Of a stretch of 64,000 nt of DNA, positions 1-9,366 are shown one piece after another. The notes beneath the pieces were generated by a model. The model was not told where the DNA came from. It worked only from the letters and a program-made list of their open reading frames with translations, and searched no databases. The DNA lies in NCBI GenBank assembly GCA_002305165.1, contig DBQI01000057.1:76336-140335 (forward strand), read 5' to 3'. This DNA is from Armatimonadetes bacterium UBA1398. Its GTDB lineage: Bacteria > Armatimonadota > Zipacnadia > UBA1398. Both the position numbers and the translations under genes were made by a program. Numbering within the stretch: the first letter of the stretch is position 1; every line of letters begins with the position of its first letter.

Positions 1-1427
1 ATGAGGGGCACGACGCGGCCTCCCGCCGCATTCCGTCGAGGGTTCGGCGCCGCCGGGTAGCGTGCGTTGGCCCAGATCGACACGAGGGCCGCATAGAGAA
101 CGGTCAACCCCTGCGGCAGGTACAGAGCCATCAGGTAGGACGAGCTGAGTCCTCGCGGCACGGCCACCCCACTAATCAGCCAGCTGCCCACGAACGGCAT
201 GGCAGCCGCCATGGCCCATACCAGAAGACCGAGGGCCAGGCCCGACTCGGGCTCCGGCTTCAAAACGCGCCAGAAGCTCAGCATACGCGCCGTCACCCTA
301 CTGAGGGGACGGCGCCAGAGGTCGGGGCAATCCACCACTCCGGCCTGCATGGCGGCTATGGCGCCGCCGGCCGCGGCGAGGACGCCGAGCATCAGTAAGA
401 CGTTGGCTCCGCTCCACATGGCGCCGACATGAGGCCCCGCCATGAGGCCCGGCATGACCCCCGCGTGGATAGCACCCAGGACGACCGCCCAGCAGAGCAG
501 ACCCAGCAGCCGCCGTGCGATGAAGTGCCTCGGCCGGGTGAGGCCGAGGCGGCAGCCCGCCACCAGGGTCATGTAGGCGCCAAGAAGCCCCCAGATGACC
601 ACGCCCGGCACCCAGAAGGGGATCGGTCGCGCGAATGCCTGACAGACTGCCTGGGTGGAGGAGAGCATTCCCATCCCCCAGGTAGTAGGGAACAGATACA
701 TGTACGGGCCCGATGTCCAGGGCGGCGCTCCTCCCCACCCCGCGCCGGGCATTACTCCCAAGGATGCGGTGGCGAGCATCGCGTTGGCCGCCAGGCCGGC
801 GAATAGGCAGCTCATGTAGGCTACCAGGGTTGCGATGATGGCCGCTGGCGATGAGCGCGAGACGGTGGACATGAGCAATCCGAAGGTCGCGGTGATGCCA
901 CAGAAGATGGCGAGCCCAACGTAGAGCTGCAGAACTGACGTGACTTCGACCCCGCCGCCTACCATGCAGAGCACCGCATAGGGAGCCGAGGTGACCGCCA
1001 CGAGCATGGTGAGGCCCCATGGCACTGCCAGCTTGCCCAAGGCGATCTCGACGCCACGCAGGGGAGTCAGCTGGACGAGATCGAAGGTCTGGCGCTCGCG
1101 CTCGGAGGTCACACTCGCTGCCGTGAGCACGGCGGAGACGATGGGGGCGAGGACGAGTTGGGTGTAGACCAGGTACGGGAAGATGGACCTCCCAGCTGGC
1201 ATCTCGTCGGAGGACCGCCTTACATACACCGCGACCGCGATGAGCCCGATCCCGATCACGATGCCGTGGTAGACCAAGAGGAGAACGGGAAACCGTAGGC
1301 CGCGTACGCGCGACCTGAGGTCGCGCACGGCGTAGGGGTTGGTCGCCACGCTCAGGTCGTCGGCCCAGCCCCCGAGCAACCTCGGGAGGACCCTCGTCAG
1401 TCTGCCGCGCGCTCGCGCCGGGGCCAT
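1..1427 (-). CDS. ABC-2 type transporter permease (3' end beyond window)
   Basis: Membrane subunit of an ABC-2 transporter, very probably working with the ATPase at 4698-5630. Reading the minus strand from the ATG at 1427 gives one frame open to the window edge (about 475 codons). After a short cytosolic N-terminus there is a hydrophobic segment, then the cytosolic loop SERERQTFDLVQLTPLRG, the usual signature between helices 2 and 3 of NatB/GldF-like ABC-2 permeases, then several more hydrophobic stretches. AGGAG lies 9 bases upstream of the start, and the stop of the preceding gene is 23 bases away, so it is the downstream member of the same operon. The other permease (8443-9288) carries a related loop, suggesting a heterodimeric channel. 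Substrate unknown. The C-terminus is outside the window. Confidence 0.8.
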   Translation of the reverse strand, partial: MAPARARGRLTRVLPRLLGGWADDLSVATNPYAVRDLRSRVRGLRFPVLLLVYHGIVIGIGLIAVAVYVRRSSDEMPAGRSIFPYLVYTQLVLAPIVSAVLTAASVTSERERQTFDLVQLTPLRGVEIALGKLAVPWGLTMLVAVTSAPYAVLCMVGGGVEVTSVLQLYVGLAIFCGITATFGLLMSTVSRSSPAAIIATLVAYMSCLFAGLAANAMLATASLGVMPGAGWGGAPPWTSGPYMYLFPTTWGMGMLSSTQAVCQAFARPIPFWVPGVVIWGLLGAYMTLVAGCRLGLTRPRHFIARRLLGLLCWAVVLGAIHAGVMPGLMAGPHVGAMWSGANVLLMLGVLAAAGGAIAAMQAGVVDCPDLWRRPLSRVTARMLSFWRVLKPEPESGLALGLLVWAMAAAMPFVGSWLISGVAVPRGLSSSYLMALYLPQGLTVLYAALVSIWANARYPAAPNPRRNAAGGRVVPL

Positions 1428-1450
1428 GGGAGCCAGCTCCTATAGGAGGC

Positions 1451-3169
1451 CTAGCCGACGGCCCCGGGCGGACCGGAAGTCAGCACCGTCCGCGCAGCCG
1501 CGGAGGTTGCGCATCCGGCGTCCGCTTCGTTCCAGTCCAGAGGAGTCTCCTCGGGACCCTCGGGGACACCCGCGTCGAGGGCCATCGAATCGACAACTCG
1601 TCGCAGGGCGGCAAAGGCCGCGGCGCGCCACTGCTCGGGTGCACCTTCATCCTGGGCCAGCGCCTCGGCCCCGCGCACCATCGCCGTCAAAGCCCGTTGC
1701 GTCCACGTCCGGTCGCCGGTCAGCTCCGCGTGCCTCGCCAGCGCCAGAAGCGCCAGCGCCTGGGAGTTACTCTGCCCCATGGGGTCGGGCCAGACCCCGT
1801 CCTCGCGCTGCGCGTACTCAGCTAGCTCCGCCGGCGGGTCGGTAGCCCAAAGGAGCCTCAGCAGCGACCTCGCCGCGGTGTGAGCTCCCGTTTCATCGAG
1901 CGCCAGCGCCGTGATGGCTTGCCGTCCGAGGGCGTACCGTAGGTCCGCGGCGCCAGGCTCGGGCAAGGCCACCTGCATAAGGTCATACTGCCCGACGGAC
2001 ATCGCGAGGCGCGCCAGGGCTTGCATCCCCTCGTCGTTGAGGGCGGCGTCGGGCGTTCCTAGCCAATCGGCCCAGACCTCCCGCGCCGCGCGGCGCAGGT
2101 CGCTAGTGGTGGGCGGATCCTCTCTCCATGCCGGCAGGCTTGTGCCGGGCGCCGCAACCAGGAACAGCAGCTCCCGCGTCTCGCCGGGCGCCAGGGTTAC
2201 CAGGCACGCGAGGTCTCCACCCTCATACAGGTCTTGGTCAGCATCGCCGCCCACGTCAACCTGGTACTCGGCGATGTCGTTGAGGGCGCCCGTCACGACC
2301 TCATCGGAGTCCACGTAATCACCGGTCGGAAAGAGCCATATCGCGTTGAGGATGGGGTTCAGATCCGGTGAGCCCTCGACGGGTGCAGCGACCACACGCA
2401 GCACCCCATCGCCGTTACGGTCTCGGCCAGCGAAGTGGAGGACTCCGACACCATCGGCGCCCCACTCCGCCACGGGGTCGACAACCTCCCGCTCGGCGCC
2501 CTCGACAAACAGGGCTACGGGCCTCTGTCCTGGCACGCGCCAGTGGCTCTCGCAGATGCCGAGCAGCACCTGGTGCTCGCTGCCAGGCTTGACGTCGAAC
2601 TCGTAGATGACGGGCACACCGCCCATGCCGGCGCGGATGTTGCGGAAGGCTGGGTCACAGTCGCGATTGGGGGTGGCCCATCCGGGCATCCTCGGCGAGC
2701 CTGTGGCGCACCCCCAGGCGCGGCGCGCGCGCTGGAACTCGAGGCCCTCGGGCAGCCGCGCGATGGAGCGTGAGCCGACGACAGCCTCAGGCTCACCCCA
2801 CGAGACGCCCTCGGGTCCGATAATCGAGAGCTCGGCTCGCGCCGTTTCGCTGTCCGTGTTCCTGACAACTACCTCCAGCACATCGAGCCCCGACGGCCAC
2901 AGGGGTGACCGGTAGGCGGTGGTCGTCATGGCGACCGCGCTGGCGCGGCAACTGGTGGTCGCCATGGGGCTGGGGTCGTGTAGACACTGCTGGTCGAACG
3001 TCCCATCGGCTCCCACTAGCCGGACACCGAAGGCGCCGAAGTCGGACACGATGAGGCCTTCGTCGTTCACCGTAGACGGTGCGGCGTAGGGTGCCCCAAT
3101 GATCACATCGGATAGCGCTGGAGCCACCAATAGCATGGCGGCAAGTAGGGTCAAGCAGACGCGACTCAT
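1451..3169 (-). CDS. Secreted protein of unknown function (572 aa)
   Basis: I do not recognise the family. A classical signal peptide (about residues 1-20, LTLLAAMLLVAPALS) predicts export. Residues 25-330 look like beta-sandwich modules rich in aromatic and Gly/Asp positions. Residues 375-540 are helical and Ala/Leu-rich, with repeated 'alkaline' helices such as ALALLALARHAELTGDR, reminiscent of an alpha/alpha toroid or TPR-like scaffold. The start ATG overlaps the stop of the isomerase-like gene by 4 bases (ATGA), so the two are translationally coupled. A role in polysaccharide binding or breakdown is inferred from the neighbours only. Confidence 0.7.
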   Translation of the reverse strand: MSRVCLTLLAAMLLVAPALSDVIIGAPYAAPSTVNDEGLIVSDFGAFGVRLVGADGTFDQQCLHDPSPMATTSCRASAVAMTTTAYRSPLWPSGLDVLEVVVRNTDSETARAELSIIGPEGVSWGEPEAVVGSRSIARLPEGLEFQRARRAWGCATGSPRMPGWATPNRDCDPAFRNIRAGMGGVPVIYEFDVKPGSEHQVLLGICESHWRVPGQRPVALFVEGAEREVVDPVAEWGADGVGVLHFAGRDRNGDGVLRVVAAPVEGSPDLNPILNAIWLFPTGDYVDSDEVVTGALNDIAEYQVDVGGDADQDLYEGGDLACLVTLAPGETRELLFLVAAPGTSLPAWREDPPTTSDLRRAAREVWADWLGTPDAALNDEGMQALARLAMSVGQYDLMQVALPEPGAADLRYALGRQAITALALDETGAHTAARSLLRLLWATDPPAELAEYAQREDGVWPDPMGQSNSQALALLALARHAELTGDRTWTQRALTAMVRGAEALAQDEGAPEQWRAAAFAALRRVVDSMALDAGVPEGPEETPLDWNEADAGCATSAAARTVLTSGPPGAVG

Positions 3170-4659
3170 CTATGGTCGTCCCCTCGGTTCTCTGGCGCTC
3201 GCTCGGGCGAGTGGGTAACCTCCAAGCCGAAGAGCTGAGCGTAGGCCTGCACCGTTCGCCTGTGATCGCCCAGCGTCACCACCTGGTGGAATCCGAGCAC
3301 ATCACGGGCATCCTCAACCCTGTCCATGGTTACCTCGAAGGAGGTCCGACAGCCGCCCGCTGGCGGCGTCTGCACATTCTCCTCGATGGTGCCCGTGTCC
3401 ACGATGATGGTGCCCGGCTCGGTGAAGCGGACCAGGGTGCACTTCTCGCCCTCGGGCCAGAGAACTTGGGTCGACACGCCCAGGTCGGATTCCGAGTGGC
3501 TGCGGAGGATGTAGGGGGTCTTAGGCCCTCCGAAGCCGCCCAGACGGGTGCCCGAGGTGCAGTGGGCGACGATGAGTCGGTTCTTGAATGTCTCGGCCAC
3601 AGGGTCATTCATGAATCCGGGGCGGCCTAGCACGTGACTCACGAACAGCAGCGAGGTGGCGCCGAACAGGTCCGCCTCGCAACCGGCTGTAATGCCCTGA
3701 TCCTGCAGGAGCGTCCACGCGCCACAGGGCGGCGTCGGCACGACTCGGGCGCCGACCATACCCAAGCAGTCCATCGATAGGCCATGGGCGCCCTCCTCGG
3801 CCAGGACCCGCTTGGCCGTTGTGTAGGTCCGAGCCATGTTCAGCAGGTCCTCGCGCGTGGGCTCGACGATGTCCTTCGCCTCATCCGCGATAGCATCGGC
3901 GACGGCGCGCGACTCGGCTGTCTCCGGCATCTGCTCGAAGGTGTCTCGGAAGGTGCGCCGGGGGATGTGCCTGACCTTGGTTCCGAGCGCGGGCAGCGCG
4001 GACTCGTACCGCTGGCTGCCGGCGATCACAAGCAGCCGCGTGTCCTCCATCATCCGCTTGGCCTTCACCATGCGGAGAGCCTGCTCGACCGCCTCGATCT
4101 CCAGCGAGGAGATCACGTGCACGCCTGGCTGCCGGGAGATCTCCAGCACATGCCCGGTGAATGACGTGCCGATGGGAGAGAAGACGATGGTTGGCCAGCC
4201 GGCGTCGGCGATCCGCTGAGCCCAATGCCACACCCCGAGGTGCTGGAGCATGACCAGGATCGCGTCGGGACGCTCGTCCTCGGCCCTGGCGAGGAAGGCG
4301 GCCACCGCCGCATCGTCCTCGATGGCCGCCTCCTCGGGCTTCAGCCGGATGCCGAGACCGGCGGCAGTGCGGCGGATCTCAGAGGTGAAGCGTGTCCGGT
4401 GGCCCTCTACATCGTAAGAGGTGCCCGGCCAGCCTAGCCAGTACGGTGGCGGGTAGCGTAGTACGCCCATCATCACTTTCGTCGGCGCGCTGGGTCTCAG
4501 GGCGTCCACGTCGATGTCGTCGCCGAGGTCGCCCGGCACCGTCGCTCGGGCGCGGGCAGCCAATGCTCCTGCCCCCGCCATCATCGCCATGCCGGATAAG
4601 AAGCCCCTCCGGCTCAGCCCGCAGGTGCAGCAGCGGTGGTGTGGTCTGCTGTGGTCCAT
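3166..4659 (-). CDS. Tat-exported L-fucose/L-arabinose isomerase-like protein
   Basis: The protein has 497 residues. The N-terminus carries a twin-arginine motif (SRRGFLSG, about residues 16-23) followed by an Ala/Met-rich hydrophobic stretch, so it should be exported folded by Tat. The body matches the FucI/AraA-type fold. The C-terminal half keeps the expected metal-ligand order: Glu about 327 in CEADLFGA, Asp about 350 in MNDPV and His about 365 in AHCT. Cytosolic sugar isomerases of this family interconvert aldoses and ketoses with Mn2+; an exported member is odd and may act on free sugar or a different substrate. GAGAGGA precedes the ATG by 8 bases. It sits 38 bases after the ABC ATPase in the same operon. 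Confidence 0.75.
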   Translation of the reverse strand: MDHSRPHHRCCTCGLSRRGFLSGMAMMAGAGALAARARATVPGDLGDDIDVDALRPSAPTKVMMGVLRYPPPYWLGWPGTSYDVEGHRTRFTSEIRRTAAGLGIRLKPEEAAIEDDAAVAAFLARAEDERPDAILVMLQHLGVWHWAQRIADAGWPTIVFSPIGTSFTGHVLEISRQPGVHVISSLEIEAVEQALRMVKAKRMMEDTRLLVIAGSQRYESALPALGTKVRHIPRRTFRDTFEQMPETAESRAVADAIADEAKDIVEPTREDLLNMARTYTTAKRVLAEEGAHGLSMDCLGMVGARVVPTPPCGAWTLLQDQGITAGCEADLFGATSLLFVSHVLGRPGFMNDPVAETFKNRLIVAHCTSGTRLGGFGGPKTPYILRSHSESDLGVSTQVLWPEGEKCTLVRFTEPGTIIVDTGTIEENVQTPPAGGCRTSFEVTMDRVEDARDVLGFHQVVTLGDHRRTVQAYAQLFGLEVTHSPERAPENRGDDHR

Positions 4660-4697
4660 GTCGTGCGTCCTCTCCCGTCGGCCAGATGGCGCTGCGT

Positions 4698-5630
4698 CTA
4701 CTGGACGACTCCTTGGGTCACGCGCATGAAGATCTCCTCAAGATTCGCCTCAGACACGCCGAAGCCTGTCACTACAACGCCCTCATGAATCAACTGTGGC
4801 ATGACTAGCGCGAACTCGATCTCCTCACCGTGGTACTCCAACTCGATGCGGTGGTCCGTCGCGTGAACGTTATGCACTCCCTCGATGGTCTCCAGGACGC
4901 GGCACGCGTGGTCCACGTCGCTAGCTACGGTCACGTGAACTCGTTTGAAGGGTTCGAGCTGCGCCATGATATCGGCCACGCTCCCCGTGACCACCATGGA
5001 GCCGGCCTCAATGATGGCGACCTTGGTCACGAAATCCGCGAGCTCGGTGAGGATGTGGGATGAGATGAGGATCGTCTTACCCATGCCTCGCAGGGCCTTG
5101 AGGAGCTCACGGATCTCTATGCGGGCGCGCGGGTCGAGCCCTGAGGCGGGTTCATCCAGGAACAGCACCTTCGGATCATGGAGCAGCGTCTTCGCAAGGC
5201 AGAGGCGTTGTTTCATACCTCGCGAGAGTTCCTCGACGAAGGCCTCCTTCTTGACTCCCAGGTCGGTCAGAGCGAGCACGTCGTCGATGATCTGCGGCCG
5301 CCGGGAGCGCTCGATCTTGTAGGCTGCGGCGAAGAAGTCCAGGTACTCCCACACCTTGATGTCATCGTACACGCCGAAGAAGTCGGGCATGTACCCGATC
5401 ACGCGGCGCACCTCGTCCTGCTGCTGCAGGACATCCATGCCCGCGATGCGCGCCTGGCCCGCGTCTGGCCTCAGCAGCGTCACCAGCATCTTGATGGTGG
5501 TGGTCTTCCCCGCGCCGTTGGGCCCGATGAAGCCGAGGATGTCCCCCTCATCGATGGTGAAGGACACGTCGTTGACGGCCACCACGTTCTGGAACACCTT
5601 GCGGAGGCCATAGCACTCGACGATGGGCAT
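4698..5630 (-). CDS. ABC transporter ATP-binding protein
   Basis: Cytosolic ATPase of a NatA/CcmA-type (ABC-2) transporter, about 310 residues. Visible motifs in order are Walker A GPNGAGKTT, Q-loop region, signature LSRGMKQRL, Walker B VLFLDEP followed by a D-loop (SGLD), and the switch histidine in ILISSHIL. The C-terminal 90 residues form the extra regulatory domain usual in this subfamily. Two in-frame ATGs are possible. I prefer the one at 5630 because GGAG is 8 bases upstream; from 5636 the spacing would be only 2. It is flanked by enzyme genes and two permeases (1-1427 and 8443-9288) on the same strand, and is the only ATPase in the locus. Confidence 0.93.
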   Translation of the reverse strand: MPIVECYGLRKVFQNVVAVNDVSFTIDEGDILGFIGPNGAGKTTTIKMLVTLLRPDAGQARIAGMDVLQQQDEVRRVIGYMPDFFGVYDDIKVWEYLDFFAAAYKIERSRRPQIIDDVLALTDLGVKKEAFVEELSRGMKQRLCLAKTLLHDPKVLFLDEPASGLDPRARIEIRELLKALRGMGKTILISSHILTELADFVTKVAIIEAGSMVVTGSVADIMAQLEPFKRVHVTVASDVDHACRVLETIEGVHNVHATDHRIELEYHGEEIEFALVMPQLIHEGVVVTGFGVSEANLEEIFMRVTQGVVQ

Positions 5631-5662
5631 ACCCATTGCTCCGTTCTGCTCCCGCTCCCGCG

Positions 5663-8362
5663 CTACTCGGTGGTGAAGCGGATGCTGTCGATCACGATGT
5701 GCGCTCCCGGCGTGCCGGTTGGGTCGAAACGCAGGCCCCGAACCAAGCCGGACCAGGTCGGCTTGTCCGATAGGGGCAGCACGTACTCGCGCAGCTCGCC
5801 GTCTCCGACGAGATCGAAGCTGTAGCTGTTCGGCTCGCTGACGGGCTCCACCACGGTGCGCCAGAACATCTGCGCGGAGCCGTCACGGTCCGAAGACATG
5901 ACAATGCGCAGCACGGGATACTCCTCAGCGGCGAACCGAACGCTCGGTCCCTGCAGGATGGGGTCGCTCCCCAGAGCCACGAAGCTCAGCCGGCCGTCCT
6001 CCCAACTGACATCGCCGAAGCCCCCGCTAGGCGTCCAGCCGCCATCCGGCCCGTCCATCAGCCACTCGGTAGTGATCACGGGCGCGGGCAGGTCGTACGG
6101 CCCGAGGCCAACATCCTTGGGCAGGACGATCCGCGCCCCGCCGGGGTCACGACCGAAAACCCGGGCTATCGCGTCGAGGTACTCGAAACCGTACTCCCTA
6201 TGAGGGCCCACGTAGCTCCCCTCGCCCCACTCGTTCCATGCCTCCACGATAGCCACGCGGGCCAGTGGGCCGTCCTGTCGATCCATGAAGTCCTTCGCGT
6301 CTCGGAGGTGCTGCTCGAAGAACTCCGGCTTACGATCGGACCGGACCAGAGCGCCATCGCCGTGCCAGGGCCGCGAGTCCCAGCCACCGGAGATGGGGGT
6401 CATGATCGGCAGATCGCTTGCCTCATCCATGCCCCTCCACGCCTCGGCGTGAGGGGCCAGCAGATCACTGAAGGGCACGTCGCGCAGGCCATCCGTTCCC
6501 AGGCCCGGCCAGTTGTAGGCCGAGAGCGCGTCGTACCCCGACGCCTCGAACTGATCGTGCCACGTCGTCACGGGCGGGCTGCACGCCACCAGATACACGG
6601 GCGGCACGCCCTGTGACTCGCACAGATCGCGCATGGCCTGGAACGCCTCGGCGACCGGCTCGGGGCCACCCATGTCGCTCCAGATCCCACTGGGGTTGAA
6701 GATGATGACCACCGGGCGACCATCCACCGTGTAGTAGCCCGGTTCCTGGAAGTAGTTGTCGATCCAGAACTGGGTAACGGCGAGCAAGTCCTCCCGGGAG
6801 TGCGATCCTGGGCCATTGTGGTTCGCCCACAGCAGGCAGAAGTCCAGGTATTCCCGATGCTCGCACTCGAGGTACGCCTTGATCGCGTGGTCCAGCGACT
6901 GGGTGCCGCGGTCCCAGTACCAGTCATACGCGAAGAAGCGCACCCCCCGCTCGGCCGCCCAGAGGATCTGCCAGTCCACTATCTCCGGCATCCCCTCGCG
7001 GTAGTAGCCAAGCACGGGCGTCCGCTCGGGGAAAAGGTCGAGAACCTCCCACGCGCGGTAGCTGTGCCAGCCAGGGAAGTAATAGACGCCGATCTCATAG
7101 TCGGTCGCCAGCGGCTGCGGCGTCGGCACTCGACCCGGCGCGAGGCCCGTCGGGCTGGCGGTGATCTCGATGGTCGCCTCCAAGCGCTGGTTCACGCCCG
7201 GACCCAACAGCCGAACCGTGATGGGATAGAGCCCCGGCTCTGACGCGCGCACGGGCCAGAGGAGGTCGCAGACGTCACCGTGCACGAGCACCCTACCCGT
7301 GTCTTGGCGGCGGGAGGCGCCGATGATCTCGAGCCCCTCAGGCCGCTCCAGGTAGGCCGAGAGGCGGCGCACCGGGGCGGAGCTCACGTTGGCGAGCCGC
7401 AGCAGAACGGCCTCCTCCGCACCCACGCGAGGCATCGGGTGCTGACTACCCAGGTAGACCACCGTCGGTCGCGGCTTGCCCGAGGGCTCGGCACTGAGAC
7501 GAACGGTCTCCACGGGCAGTACCGCGCCGGGAGCCAGGTTCTGGGCCGCTCGCACGATCAAGAGGGCGCCCGGTTCGTGCAACTGAGAGGCTCCAGGGAG
7601 CCACAGGTTGCTCGACCCGCCGGGCTCGACGGTCAGCGGGCGCCAATCGGCCTCACCCGATCCGGGACTCACGATGCCGGCCTGCAAGGCCACCGGGGCG
7701 GCATCGGCGGACCAGTCCAGCGAGAGCCACGGCCTCGCCTCGGCGTTGGCGGCTGCGGGAGGGCTGGCGAGGAGCGCGGGCCCGCCCTCGGCCACGAGGC
7801 GGCCATCCTCGATGCGTGCGCCGGCCAGGGGCCATAAGGCCCCCTGGCCTGACTCATTCCAGCCGGCCTGTGGTGGCACCGGGACCTCCGCGATGCGGAT
7901 GGCGTGGAGCACGAACCGGACGCCCGCGGGTGGATCCAGCCGCAACTGGATCAGTTCGGGTGCTTGCAGCCAGAAGGGCCAGAGGGTCATCGTGGTGGGC
8001 CCGTCGGTACGTGCGAAGCTCACGTTGATCTGCTTGGCCCCGCTGAACCCACTGTACTCCGTGTTGCGGTCGTGGGCGTAGAAGATCTCGCCTTGGCCCG
8101 CCCGAGAGCACTCGTAGACGATCTCGAGCGCTTGGTAGGGGCTGGTCGGGATGCGGAACTCGGGCAGGTACGTGATGGGGTCCGACCCGACGGTATCCAT
8201 GACCAAGCCCTGAGCCGTCGCCTGATGGGTGACGATGTCGCCGCCGAACTCGACGCCGCGCTCGTCATTCGCTCGGTCGAACTCGAGGCTCCAGACGACA
8301 CGGGCGGACTCAGGGACCGTCTGGCCCAGGCCCATGGCAAGGCTGATCAGAATCCACGACAT
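5663..8362 (-). CDS. Exported GH99/WbsX-like glycoside hydrolase
   Basis: Large (899 aa) probably exported enzyme with a short signal-like N-terminus (MSWILISLAMGLGQ). Residues about 20-420 are beta-rich carbohydrate-binding-like modules. From about residue 425 there is a (beta/alpha)8 domain of the GH99-like/WbsX type: YYFPGWH near 427, FFAYDWYWDRG, LLWANHN, and the diagnostic WNEWGEGSYVGP near 710 followed by YGFEYL. A C-terminal beta domain (about 740-899) follows. GH99-type domains act on alpha-mannose-containing glycans or occur in glycan-biosynthetic proteins; the substrate here is unknown. The frame stays open upstream, but those extra codons are antisense-like overlap with the permease gene. 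The ATG at 8362 behind GAGAGG is the sensible start. Confidence 0.85.
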   Translation of the reverse strand: MSWILISLAMGLGQTVPESARVVWSLEFDRANDERGVEFGGDIVTHQATAQGLVMDTVGSDPITYLPEFRIPTSPYQALEIVYECSRAGQGEIFYAHDRNTEYSGFSGAKQINVSFARTDGPTTMTLWPFWLQAPELIQLRLDPPAGVRFVLHAIRIAEVPVPPQAGWNESGQGALWPLAGARIEDGRLVAEGGPALLASPPAAANAEARPWLSLDWSADAAPVALQAGIVSPGSGEADWRPLTVEPGGSSNLWLPGASQLHEPGALLIVRAAQNLAPGAVLPVETVRLSAEPSGKPRPTVVYLGSQHPMPRVGAEEAVLLRLANVSSAPVRRLSAYLERPEGLEIIGASRRQDTGRVLVHGDVCDLLWPVRASEPGLYPITVRLLGPGVNQRLEATIEITASPTGLAPGRVPTPQPLATDYEIGVYYFPGWHSYRAWEVLDLFPERTPVLGYYREGMPEIVDWQILWAAERGVRFFAYDWYWDRGTQSLDHAIKAYLECEHREYLDFCLLWANHNGPGSHSREDLLAVTQFWIDNYFQEPGYYTVDGRPVVIIFNPSGIWSDMGGPEPVAEAFQAMRDLCESQGVPPVYLVACSPPVTTWHDQFEASGYDALSAYNWPGLGTDGLRDVPFSDLLAPHAEAWRGMDEASDLPIMTPISGGWDSRPWHGDGALVRSDRKPEFFEQHLRDAKDFMDRQDGPLARVAIVEAWNEWGEGSYVGPHREYGFEYLDAIARVFGRDPGGARIVLPKDVGLGPYDLPAPVITTEWLMDGPDGGWTPSGGFGDVSWEDGRLSFVALGSDPILQGPSVRFAAEEYPVLRIVMSSDRDGSAQMFWRTVVEPVSEPNSYSFDLVGDGELREYVLPLSDKPTWSGLVRGLRFDPTGTPGAHIVIDSIRFTTE

Positions 8363-8442
8363 CGTACGCACCCGCCTCTCTGGGAGTACATTCGCCGACC
8401 GTCGCGGCCTGCCTACCGTCTCCGCACCGGCCGGACCGATTC

Positions 8443-9288
8443 TTACACCCGCAGGAGCGATCTGAGCCGCATGGTGGCCAACATCAGGAAGGCGATGGCG
8501 AACGTGAGGTTGCAGACGCTTGCGCACATCCACCACAGGTCGGCGCCGAGCCAGTACCCGGTCCCGCTCATACCTGCGTCGAGCAGGCCGAAGAGCGACA
8601 GCCACGAGACGAAGGGGAAGGACAAAGGATCGCTGCCCGTCCCGGTAGCGAGTTGGCGAATCATCAACTCGCCGAAGGGAAACAGCAGGTTGAACCCCAT
8701 CGCCAGCACGTAAGCCAGGATGATGCCGGATACCGACGACCTGAACACCGTCGAGCAGCAGATTGCCATCGCGCCCGTGCCCAAGGCCCCGCACACGCAC
8801 ACCGTCACGCCGGGGGCCACCACGCCCCACGAGACACCGCCCATTAGGAAGCAGATGCCCGCCACTGGGACTGTTGCCAGGATCAGGTAGCCCACTTGGA
8901 CCATAGCGGCCGCGTACTTCCCCAGGACGATGTCTCGCGCACGGAGGGGAGTGATCGCGACCTGCTCCAGGGTCTGGGCCTCACGCTCGAAGGCGATCGC
9001 GCCTCCCAACATGCCGGGGACAGCGGCCACGATGAGGCAACACTGGGTGATCAGGATGCCAAGCAGGGCGCGACGGGACCACTCACCCATCGCTTCCGCG
9101 GTGACGGCTGGAGAGTTGGCCATGCTGATTCCGATGATCAGGAGAGCGATGCAGGCCACAACGCCGGGATAGGCGAGCAGAAGGAGCGCGCCCCTCGCTC
9201 CGCGCATGCGCACACGAAACTCGCGCAGGAACACGGGGTCCGTCGAGGACCGCGCCAGCCTGAGCCGTAAGCGATGGATCGCCTCCAA
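8443..9288 (-). CDS. ABC-2 type transporter permease
   Basis: Integral membrane protein of about 281 residues with six hydrophobic segments. The ABC-2 loop FEREAQTLEQVAITPLRARD lies between helices 2 and 3. The TTG at 9288 is chosen as start because GGAGG lies 7 bases upstream and the N-terminal sequence (EAIHRLRLRLARSSTDPVFLREFRVRM) looks like a normal cytosolic leader; longer starts would run into the divergent gene at 9367. It is the first gene of the minus-strand locus that includes the single ABC ATPase and a second permease, so a two-permease exporter is likely. Substrate not determinable. Confidence 0.85.
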   Translation of the reverse strand: MEAIHRLRLRLARSSTDPVFLREFRVRMRGARGALLLLAYPGVVACIALLIIGISMANSPAVTAEAMGEWSRRALLGILITQCCLIVAAVPGMLGGAIAFEREAQTLEQVAITPLRARDIVLGKYAAAMVQVGYLILATVPVAGICFLMGGVSWGVVAPGVTVCVCGALGTGAMAICCSTVFRSSVSGIILAYVLAMGFNLLFPFGELMIRQLATGTGSDPLSFPFVSWLSLFGLLDAGMSGTGYWLGADLWWMCASVCNLTFAIAFLMLATMRLRSLLRV

Positions 9289-9326
9289 CCTTGCTCCTCC
9301 CGCTAGGGCCGTCGGCTTTGAGTCCG

Positions 9327-9332
9327 TATATA
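9327..9332. promoter_or_regulatory. Candidate shared -10 region in the divergent intergenic gap
   Basis: The 78 bases between the divergent starts at 9288 and 9367 contain a palindromic TATATA that could be a -10 element in either direction. No convincing -35 box is spaced correctly on either side. The call rests on position and base composition only. Confidence 0.25.
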
Positions 9333-9366
9333 GGAGTGTCCGTTCCGCGAGAGGACAATACCTTCC

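Noticed and set aside
298..1020. 240-codon minus-strand frame inside the first permease
   Set aside because: It is a different frame of the same strand as the permease, with Arg/His/Gly-rich translation; the permease frame has the ABC-2 loop and hydrophobic helices.
8363..8830. In-frame upstream extension of the GH99-like gene
   Set aside because: It overlaps the permease gene on the same strand in another frame and encodes Arg/Gly-rich, non-conserved sequence. The ATG at 8362 with an SD begins at the signal-like N-terminus.
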